From UBA6164 sp964344895 (lineage in GTDB: Bacteria; Patescibacteriota; Gracilibacteria; BD1-5; UBA6164), in NCBI GenBank assembly GCA_964344895.1, contig CAYFPB010000075.1, forward strand, positions 1-6,682: a stretch of 6,682 nt of DNA, read 5' to 3'. The notes under the pieces are model-generated. The model had not been told where the DNA came from. It saw only the letters and a list, made by a program, of their open reading frames with translations, and did no database searches. A program made the translations under genes and the position numbers. Positions within the stretch are counted from its first letter, which is position 1; each line of letters starts with the position of its first letter. Positions 1 through 6,682 of the stretch are shown here, one piece after another.

Positions 1-16
1 TACTATTTTCTTGTAG

Positions 17-799
17 TTAAAAATTCCAGATACACAAAACTATTTATTTACCCACTTTACTACAGACAAAGATTTAAAAAACGTTATTAGTTCTGCTAAA
101 TTATATTTAGATGATATAGTAGTTGCTACAGCAACAAATGCTGATGTAAATTCTTATGGAGCTTGAGTAATAGCTTTTGAAAATATTACAGATTTAAATA
201 TTTCTACAACAACATCTGAATTAAAACTAGCTATAAATACATATAATATAGGATTAAATCAAGTTTGAGAAAGTATTCAAACAGTATCTATAACAAATGT
301 TACAGCAAATAATGTTAACTGAGTTGATTCATGAACATCAATTTCTGTATCTGATTTAACCAATACAAGTTCAAATACATTTGATGTAGTACCTGCTATT
401 GTTACAGCTACTGTAACAGACCCTTTTGCAACTGGTTGAGATAATACAGCTAATCTAACATTAAATATAAATCAATGAAATAATACAGATCCTAGTACTT
501 GAAACGATGTAATTGTTAATTTAAATAGTATAAATATGACAATAGAATCTATTTACTCTACATGAGCTATTACAATGAACTCATCAACTACTGTTGATAT
601 AATGGATAACCAAGTTATTACTTTAGCTTATAACTGAACTATAATAAATAACCAAGTATTAAATTTTACTACAACTTCTGAAGCTAGTTACTTAATTTAT
701 GACTGAGGTATTGAATATTCTATTAATTGAAAAATATATAATATTAGAGTACCTAATACATATATATATATAGGAAGTTATAATAAACAACAATACTAA
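17..799 (+). CDS. C-terminal part of a secreted or surface Ser/Thr/Asn-rich beta protein (5' end missing or frameshifted)
   Basis: Open for 260 codons to a TAA when UGA is read as glycine; about fifteen in-frame TGAs lie at plausible glycine sites such as YGAGVIAFEN, NVNGVDSG and TGGDNTAN. The protein is rich in Thr, Asn, Ser, Ile and Val, with almost no charged stretches, Cys or long helices. This is typical of extracellular beta-sandwich or beta-solenoid proteins. The stretch from about residue 23 (KNVISSAKLYLDD through VIAFENITDLNI) resembles, from memory, an Ig-like module common in Patescibacteria surface proteins ('LYDGSTLI...F.NL'). No hydrophobic C-terminal anchor or sorting signal is seen; the end is IYIGSYNKQQY. 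The true start is not in this frame: TAG at 14-16 closes it, and the first in-frame ATG (536) would discard well-formed coding sequence. The gene therefore enters from the left, probably with a frame change near the A-run at 19-23. It lies 24 bases before the next exported protein, so the two are probably co-transcribed. The specific function is unknown. Confidence 0.75.
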
Positions 800-823
800 T
801 TAATAATCTAACAATAAAAAAAT

Positions 824-2656
824 ATGAAAACTATAAGAAAAATTGTTGCTGCATTATTAATATGATTATTAAGTATTGGTAATGTTCTAGCAATCGGATT
901 CCCTGAAGAACCTATGGTAATATATGGAAATGTTACTGGATATGGACTTAGTGGGAAAACAATGAAAATAAGTGATACAAATGGTAATTTATTAAAAAAA
1001 GTAATTATCTATAATGGTAAATACGGTACAAATAAAACCTTTGATCTACAAAATAAAATTATCTTAAACAGTTTTGACTGAAAACTAGTTTTTGAAGTAT
1101 GAGGTTATGAAAATACTGAGATAAACCTGGGAGAAATAACTACATGTAGTAAATCCCCTATATTTCAAAAAGCATGATTATGTCAATATAACCTTGTATT
1201 TAAAGAAAAAACTATTTCAGCTGATAATATAATTATAAAAGAAATAGATAAATCTATAAATATAGATGATATCTTTGACTGATTAATAAAAGAAGATATC
1301 AAAACTGAAATAGAAAAAGACCTATGAGATAACATCTTAAAAGAAATAGATGATACAGAAGAAATAATAGTATCATCAAATGATTTAGAAATCACAAAAA
1401 ATATAGAAAAAAATATAATAATAGTTTCTGAATCTAAAAAAGAAGCAATACATATACCTGAAAATACTACTATAGAAGAATCAGATGTAGTAATTGAAAA
1501 ACCAGTTGAAATAGTAAATAAAACAACTATTAAACATAAAATTAACAAAGATATAGTATGAGCTGTTGAAGTACCTACAAACAAACAAGTAAACTTCAAT
1601 AAATATATAAGAGTATGTACAAAAACAACAAATAGTTCAAGCTCAAACCTTGAAGTATACTACTCTCATGATAATACTACATGGAAAAAAGATAACAATG
1701 CAAAAAATCTAATAATATCAGATTGACAAGTATGTTTTAGTGTAAACCATTTAACAAGCTTTGCAGTAGCTACAAAAACATCTAGTTCAAGCTCTAGTTG
1801 AAGCTGATGGTGAGGATGAAGTTCTAAAGATCTAGTATATAAAACAAAAGTAATAAAACCTATAGCAAAAGATATAGAAGAAAATACTACAAATGAAGAC
1901 AAGACAATAATTAAAAAAGAAACACCTATAAAAAAAGTACCAATTAAAGAAAAGAAAAAAGTTGAAACTACAAAAAACTATATTGTAGCTAGAGATGCAA
2001 ACTGAAAAGTTAAAGTTAATTGAAAATTATATATATTAAGTCTTAAATACTTTAATAAAGAGAAAAAGCAAGAAAAAAAAGTTTTTTGATATGATGTATT
2101 AAATATAAAAAATGATCCTGAGTATAATAAACAAATTAATAATTATACTAAAGAAATATATAATGATATCTCAAAAGATTATATAAGAAAGGAAATGATT
2201 AAATATATGGATAAAATGACTATCACATATGGTCTATATCATAATCCAAAACTTGATCCTAGTGTAAAAGCTATTTTTGAAGCTAAATTAAAAGAAGATA
2301 AAGAAGCTTTCTTATATAGATTAGAAAAGTTAAAAAAGAAAGATAGAATGATTAAAATGTTGGTAAAAAAGAGAGAAGCTAATAAACAAAAGATTCTATC
2401 AAAACCAAAATCTGATGAAAAAATAGAAGTAAAAACTAATAATAAAACTATTACTTATTCAATTGCTGTATGATCAGTAAAAATGAGTGCTAACCCTAGT
2501 TTTACTGAAACAGCTGCTTGGTTATATTTCTGAGAAAAAGTAAGACATATAAGCAGAACATGAAAAATAGTAAAAGTTCAAGTTATTGATTCAAGAGATG
2601 GTTATACTTGAAAAGTATGATATATTTCAAGAAGATTCCTAAGAGAACTAAAGTAA
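824..2656 (+). CDS. Secreted multidomain surface protein with signal peptide and C-terminal SH3b-like domain
   Basis: The protein has 610 residues, with about twenty in-frame TGAs read as glycine. The ATG at 824 is chosen because it opens a clear signal peptide: MKTIRKIVAALLIGLLS, then a likely cut after VLA (residue 23). Residues about 25-120 look like a small beta domain with two Cys. Residues about 125-250 are an acidic and basic low-complexity stretch. Residues about 256-318 form a beta domain with RVC and QVC cysteines, ending CFSVNHLTSFAVA; from memory this resembles modules ending '(D/N)HLT-FA' in other Patescibacteria secreted proteins. A Ser/Gly linker follows (SSSSSSGSGWGGGSS, about 319-333), then a Lys-rich region with a probable coiled coil (about 480-525). 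The C-terminus, from about 545, resembles an SH3b domain (MSANPSFTETAAWLYFGEKV and GKVGYISRRFLREL). Such domains usually bind peptidoglycan or peptides, suggesting wall attachment (inferred). No enzyme motif is seen. It is second in the + strand operon and is followed directly by a hairpin terminator. Confidence 0.92.
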
Positions 2657-2690
2657 AAAAATAAAGCAAATTAATTTGCTTTATTTTTTT
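2655..2690. terminator. Bidirectional rho-independent terminator between convergent genes
   Basis: A perfect inverted repeat is centred on TTAA (2671-2674). The arms contain AAATAAAGCAAA and TTTGCTTTATTT and extend outward into A and T runs, giving a 16-base stem and a U-tract on both strands. It begins inside the stop codon of the + strand secreted protein. On the - strand it includes the last codons and TAA of gene C, so it can end transcription from both sides. Confidence 0.88.
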
Positions 2691-3108
2691 TATATCTCTT
2701 AAAATAAATAAAATCTTTTCTTGAATAAAATTTTTTTGGATTTTTCTTAAATAAGTAACTATTATAATTAAACTTTTTATTAAAAAATATTATATAGTAT
2801 TTTTTTAACATATACCAAATTTCATTTATAGTTGTGAGAAGATAGACTGTAAATATAAATCATATAAGTCATAAAAAAATTGCATTTTCAAATTTTAGAA
2901 TATTTAAAAACCCTGTTATATATAATGTAATAGGAGTTAAAGCCGCTATCCAACTAAAAATTAATATATATTTTTTCAAGTAATTATAATACTTATGATG
3001 AAAATCATATTTTATATATTCTGATAATATATAGTTCTGATTATTTCTAAAGTTTTTATTAGTAATAAAATTATATTTTTTAGAAATATATTGAGTTTTT
3101 TTTTGCAT
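2671..3108 (-). CDS. Gene C: small two-span membrane protein, related to gene D
   Basis: The protein has 145 residues; two in-frame TGAs (residues 80 and 83) are read as glycine, and a standard-code reading would truncate it at 79 residues. The N-terminus (1-45) is polar, basic and rich in Tyr and Asn, and contains NFRNNQNYIL at 19-28. Two hydrophobic segments follow, about 47-70 and 76-96. The tail is strongly basic (FFNKKFNYNSYLFKKNP and on to the end), suggesting that both ends are cytoplasmic. The N-terminal motif and the tail both match gene D, whose membrane region is longer. The ATG shares one base with the stop of gene B (TAATG), so translation is probably coupled. It is the last gene of the - strand cluster, and its stop lies at the tip of the shared terminator. 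The family is not recognised. A role as a membrane anchor or partner for A and B is inferred from position only. Confidence 0.87.
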
Positions 3109-3902
3109 TAAAACATTTTAAAAAATAATTCTAGTCTATTTTTGTATTTTTCGAATGTATGTGTGTTTATTTCATTAACATAGGCTAGTCTGTTTTTCAT
3201 GAGTTTTAGCTGTGATTCATATATCTCATTGTCTATATTATCAGTCCCCTCTATAGCTAACTTTGACTTCTCAATATTTTGGAACATTAGAAAAACTAGA
3301 TAGATAAAGTATAACAGTACTCAGTGAAGTTTGTGGTATTCTGCTGAGTTGGTTTTTGTTAATATAAATGATTTGTTTTGAAATTTTTTTATGAAATTTT
3401 CTAGTAATACCATTCAGTGCTTGTCTTCAAAGTCTCTTTTTACTTTGTCTATATCTGAAAAATCATAGTGCGGGAAAATCTTTGACGAAAAAAATCAATT
3501 TTTATAATAAAAATTGTTATTCAGATCAATTAAATACTCTTTTTCATTTAGTCAGTCAAAACACTCAAATATATTATTCAAAAACTTAACTGCTTTCTTT
3601 TTTAGTTCATTATTTAATAAAAAACTATCATTTAAATATATATTTAGCTTGAATACAGGTAGATAATACACTTTAGTTTCAATATCATTTGTATAAAAAA
3701 ACTCAACTCTTCAAAGATTTTTATCAAAATCTAAAACTACTTTATGATAATCTCATATACCACTTTCCTGTTTTACAAAACTTATCCCATCAAACTCAAC
3801 TGATTTTTCTACTTTTTTTATAACTGATACTATATGGTACACCTCTCAGGCCAAATCCAAAAAAGGAGTATTAAAACGATATATTGTTGCTATGTTATTC
3901 AT
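3108..3902 (-). CDS. Gene B: uncharacterised 264-aa protein with one hydrophobic segment and a helical tail
   Basis: The protein has 264 residues, with seven TGA-encoded glycines (for example LAGEVYH, GIGDYHK and KHGMVLL). There is no signal peptide. Residues 1-90 are mixed beta strands with aromatic and acidic residues (FDGISFVKQESG, VVLDFDKN, VEFFYTND). Residues 95-135 are helical, and a second alpha/beta part runs to about 190. A strongly hydrophobic stretch at 195-208 (VLLYFIYLVFLMF) could be one membrane span or a buried helix. The rest, to residue 264, is charged and helical, possibly a coiled coil. The ATG is the first after the stop of gene A, 11 bases downstream, with no Shine-Dalgarno site; the stop overlaps the start of gene C. 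Its place between a soluble beta-rich protein and a membrane protein suggests a shared complex (inference). No known family is recognised. Genes A and B look less AT-rich than C and D. Confidence 0.87.
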
Positions 3903-3913
3903 TGTGAATTCTA

Positions 3914-4612
3914 TTACTTAATACTTTCCTCCCAGATATCTATTTCTCAAGATTTTGTTTTTACTTTAAATTCTCTTCTATTAAAGCTTGTTGGTTCTCA
4001 TCTTAGTGATACTTTTTGTAGTATAAAACTACCATTTTGGTATTTTTTTTCTTCATCTAGTTCTTTTTCATTTTGTGGATTGAAATCAAGCAAATACCAA
4101 TCATCAGTTGTTTTGTTATAAACACACTTAAAAAATGCTTGTAATTGTTCTTTTACTTCTTCTATTTTTTCTAGAGTATTTATATCTAAAACTAGTGTCT
4201 TAAAAAAATTTCAATCTTTTGCATTTATAATTATTTTGTCTTCAGAGTTAAAAATTAGATTTACTACATCTGTAAATAGTCTATATTTTTTCTCTGTTTT
4301 GATATTTATTATATCTATAAAACTCTTATCTCCCCCCATCAAACTTCATCTTTCTCAAACAGCTATTACTATATCATCATTTTCTAAAAATATTTCAGTA
4401 TTATCAAAAGCCTTATTTCTAAGTGGAAATATTTTTGTCCCTCTATCTTCTAATCAGTCACTAAAATAACAATCTTCTCTCTCAAACTTAAAGTTATAAG
4501 GCCCAAAACTATCATTTGCAAAGTCTATCCTAAACTGTCACTTCATTCCAAGAGTAAACTTTTCCTTATTTATTTGAACCTTTTCTAGAGATTTTTTTAT
4601 TATTTTTCACAT
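3914..4612 (-). CDS. Gene A: uncharacterised soluble beta-rich protein
   Basis: The protein has 232 residues and starts MGKIIKKSLEKV, where the second codon is a TGA read as glycine; eight glycines are TGA and about six are GGN. It has no signal peptide or membrane span. Most of it is alternating short beta strands and turns: GMKGQFRIDF, NTEIFLENDDIVIAVGERGS, IDIINIKTEKKYRLF, KIIINAKDGNFFKTLVLDI. A short helix lies at about 145-162. The strand-turn-strand pattern could belong to a beta-propeller or beta-sandwich, but I cannot assign a family. There is a DW pair at 171-172 and no catalytic motif that I recognise. Two in-frame TAA codons about 12 bases upstream support the ATG. It follows a 73-base gap containing a possible promoter and precedes gene B by 11 bases, so A, B and C probably form one transcript. 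Confidence 0.87.
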
Positions 4613-4644
4613 GTTTATATATAGTTATTATGTAAATTAAAATT

Positions 4645-4671
4645 AGTATAATTATTTTTTTATTTTTTCAA
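4645..4671 (-). promoter_or_regulatory. Possible sigma70-type promoter for genes A-B-C
   Basis: On the - strand, TTGAAA (4671-4666) and TATACT (4650-4645) are separated by 15 bases, with the ATG of gene A 33 bases further on. This is the only sizeable gap in the - strand cluster, which fits a promoter. The spacing is shorter than usual, and chance matches are frequent in DNA this AT-rich. Confidence 0.3.
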
Positions 4672-4685
4672 AAAGTATATTTTAA

Positions 4686-5363
4686 TTATTTTTTAGGCCT
4701 TATCTCATAATATTTATTTTTAGCATAGTTTTCTTCAAGTATTTCAAATTTTTCTAGTATTTTTGAGTTTGGTTTTTGTTGAATAATAAGATAATTATTA
4801 TATCATTTAAATAAAAAATTATATATATAAGTTAATCCCCATTTAATAAATAATATTGGAAATGTAATAATAAAAAGTATTGTATTCCAAAAATTTAAAG
4901 TAGCTATAAAAACAGTAGAAATAAATCATAAAAAAAATAATATAATTGAAGAATATTCTTGAGTACCATAGTATACTATAAATAATATTAATAGTATAAT
5001 AAATTTAAAAGAATATAAAATATAATTTAATTTTTCTGGAATAAACAATAATCTAAAGTTATCTATTTCATCATAGCCTTTATACATAAAAATAATTGCA
5101 TAAACTATTAAAAAAAAGAAAACAAAAATATCAAAACTAGCTTTTAAAATAATTAAGAAAAATATAATTATTATGAATATAAACCATAATAATTTTTTAG
5201 AATTAAATGCTTTATTTATTAAGTTTATAACATAAAAAAAATAATTTATATTATTTTCAATTATAAATTTACTAAGTAAATTATTTTTAGTTTTCTTCCC
5301 TAAAATATAATTCTGAGAATTCATAAAGTTTTCAGAGTATGTTTTCTTGGTTTTTATTTGCAT
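4686..5363 (-). CDS. Gene D: multi-span membrane protein, larger relative of gene C
   Basis: The protein has 225 residues when the TGAs at residues 146 and 187 are read as glycine; the standard code would stop at 145. The N-terminus (1-55) is polar and cytoplasmic-looking, with NFMNSQNYIL at 12-21. Hydrophobic segments lie at about 58-74, 76-94, 112-131, 136-156 and 158-176, so four to five spans are likely. A polar loop with KGYDEIDNF (96-103) sits in the middle. The charged tail (GYNNYLIIQQKPNS, then a helical EKFEILEENYAKN) resembles the tail of gene C. The protein is extremely rich in Ile, Phe, Leu and Asn, in line with its very low GC. The start is the first ATG after the stop of gene E, 11 bases away, with no Shine-Dalgarno site, so it is probably co-transcribed with E. 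It does not resemble a transporter that I know. The shared N- and C-terminal motifs suggest a small family with a common partner or fold. Confidence 0.87.
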
Positions 5364-5374
5364 GTATTATTTAA

Positions 5375-6637
5375 TTAATCAATTTGGGTAGATATCATCC
5401 AAAAAGGTATTATCTTTATATCAAAACTTTTATCTGTAGTTATTTTTCTTTTGAAATTTGTTTTTGTAGTAGTTTTTATAAAAAAATCAATTTCTTTTTG
5501 GTAATCTTTAGAAAAAGCATTAAAGATTTTTGGTATAATATCTTTATTATTGGTTTTTACTTCTATAGGGATTATTCATCATTTTTTATAACAATAAATA
5601 AAATCTATCTCACTTCAATTTACTTTATTATACCTTTTTATCTCATCTGAGAAAATATTTTTATTTTTTAATAATTCTAAATACACAAAGTTTTCTATTA
5701 TATTTCAATTATAATTTTCAAACAAATAATTATTTTTAAAATAATTAACAATTCATAAATCATTTAAAAAATATGTAGCTTGTTTACTATATTCTCTTCT
5801 TGAGTTACTATAAAATGGATAAACTTTATATAATAAAAAACTTCTTTCTAAAATATCTAAATAAAATTCAGTTTTATCTCTTGAAGTTCATAGAAAACTT
5901 GATATTTCACTTATATTTAATCATGATGAAAGATTATTAGCTAAGAATGAAAACATCTTTTTAAAACTTATTATATCTTTTCAGTTTAAAAATATTGCTA
6001 TATCTTTCTTAAGGTATATATCAATTATTTCACTTAATTTTTCTATTTTTAATTGTTTTGTTTTTTCTAATACTACTGCAGGATATCCTCAAAAAGTATA
6101 ATACTCTTCTAATAGTTTTTCTATTCTATCAAACATAAATTCTTCATACTTTTTCCTTTTCAAATAATTAGTATCTATATTTTTATATTCTAAAAATTCA
6201 TAAAATGAAAATGGATATACCCATATCTGCTTAACTCTTCAAACTAAAGAACTTCATAAATTTTTTATTTGCCATAATCAACTTCAACTAGCAATTATTT
6301 TTAATTTTATATCATCATCATCATATATAGATTTCAATATTTGTTCTATATTATCTACTGTTTGTACTTCATCTAGAAACAATAATCATTTTTTTCAAAA
6401 ATTAATAGCATAATTAAACTCTAAATATGATATAAAGTCTCTTTTTGTTTTAAATGTTTTTTCATATATATCATCAAAATTTATATATATTTTCTTTTCT
6501 TTTAAATCTTTATCTTTCAATAACATCTTCATCAGGGTTGTTTTACCAACTTGTCTTGCTCAATATATAATTATCAGCTTCTCTTTTTTTAAAGCTTTAT
6601 ATAACTCTTTTAAATATTTTTTTCTTTTAAAAATCAT
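5375..6637 (-). CDS. Gene E: AAA+ ATPase of the AAA_14/DUF4143 type
   Basis: The protein has 420 residues, the usual size for this family. The AAA domain has Walker A GARQVGKTT at 26-34 (K32), Walker B LLFLDE at 85-90 (D89, E90), a sensor-like strand IIASGSGLW at 114-122, SLVGR at 130-134 with the conserved Arg, and FGGYPAVV at 182-189. A helical, winged-helix-like middle follows (ISEISSFLGTSRDKTEFYLDIL). The DUF4143 part ends with SEIDF (342-346) and IPIEVK (356-361), the D...ExK pattern of PD-(D/E)XK nuclease folds. Sixteen glycines are TGA and only two are GGN; several TGAs sit at family-invariant glycines, which fixes the genetic code. The ATG at 6637 is the first after an in-frame TAA. 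Family members hydrolyse ATP and have been linked to DNA or protein handling, but their cellular roles are mostly unclear. Its link to D is by close spacing (11 bases). Confidence 0.95.
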
Positions 6638-6666
6638 ATAATATACATTTATAAAATATTATATAT

Positions 6667-6672
6667 ATTATA
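6667..6672 (-). promoter_or_regulatory. Possible -10 box for gene E
   Basis: TATAAT, preceded by GA, lies on the - strand about 30 bases before the ATG of gene E. The matching -35 box would lie beyond the window edge. The surrounding 45 bases are nearly all A and T, so the match may be chance. Confidence 0.22.
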
Positions 6673-6682
6673 TCATAATTAA

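Noticed and set aside
1183..1902. - strand open frames of 138 and 78 codons
   Set aside because: They lie wholly within the secreted protein gene on the + strand, which has a signal peptide and domains; the antisense frames are low-complexity Ser/Ile/Phe shadows.
2195..2473. A separate 92-aa + strand gene
   Set aside because: It is an internal piece of the 610-aa secreted protein, in the same frame, cut out only because TGA was taken as stop.
3834..4469. + strand open frames of 95 and 77 codons
   Set aside because: They are antisense to genes A and B, which are continuous under code 25 and have sensible starts and spacing.
4613..4685. A terminator for gene D in the 73-base gap (ATTAAAAT and ATTTTAAT as arms)
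   Set aside because: The arms are short, pure AT and far apart, so the pairing is too weak to claim.
5384..5650. + strand open frame of 88 codons
   Set aside because: It is antisense to the conserved C-terminal part of the ATPase.
1..6682. Genetic code 4 (UGA as tryptophan), i.e. a mycoplasma-like organism
   Set aside because: Tryptophan would replace invariant glycines of Walker A, SLxGR and GGYP in the ATPase and give Trp runs in the Ser/Gly linker; TGG already supplies Trp.
2757..6682. Pseudogenes riddled with stops on the - strand
   Set aside because: The apparent stops are almost all TGA, and the frames are intact with TGA as glycine; no TAA or TAG occurs inside the five genes.

Overview
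The window is AT-rich bacterial DNA that reads correctly only if UGA is translated as glycine (genetic code 25). That code is known from Candidatus Absconditabacteria (SR1) and Gracilibacteria (BD1-5), both in the Patescibacteria/CPR. The evidence is direct. Under the standard code the genes are broken by dozens of in-frame TGAs. Read as glycine, these TGAs fall on family-conserved glycines of an AAA+ ATPase (Walker A GARQVGKTT, SLVGR, FGGYP), while TGG still encodes tryptophan. The window is almost fully coding, and I see no RNA gene, CRISPR array, insertion sequence or gene-free stretch over 300 bases.

Left third (1-2656, + strand): two genes for exported proteins, 24 bases apart. The first is the C-terminal part of a Ser/Thr/Asn-rich, beta-strand-rich surface protein with an Ig-like region (17-799). 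The second is complete (824-2656, 610 aa): a signal peptide, a beta domain with a conserved-looking 'HLTSFAV' end, a Ser/Gly linker, a Lys-rich helical region and a C-terminal SH3b-like domain. Both look like cell-surface or wall-associated proteins.

Right two thirds (2671-6637, - strand): five tightly spaced genes, in transcription order. (E) a 420-aa AAA_14/DUF4143-type ATPase with a C-terminal PD-(D/E)XK-like motif; (D) a 225-aa multi-span membrane protein; a 73-base gap with a possible promoter; (A) a 232-aa soluble beta-rich protein; (B) a 264-aa protein with one hydrophobic segment and a helical tail; (C) a 145-aa two-span membrane protein whose ATG overlaps the stop of B. C and D share the N-terminal motif NFxN[NS]QNYIL and a similar C-terminal tail, so they look like divergent relatives. 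I do not recognise families for A, B, C or D.

The + operon and the - cluster converge on one bidirectional hairpin terminator at 2655-2690, and the stop codon of gene C lies at its tip. No Shine-Dalgarno-like site precedes any start, so starts were chosen as the first ATG after an in-frame stop or by gene spacing. Known members of these phyla have small genomes and are host-dependent or predatory epibionts. Surface proteins of this kind could take part in contact with another cell, but nothing in this window proves that.
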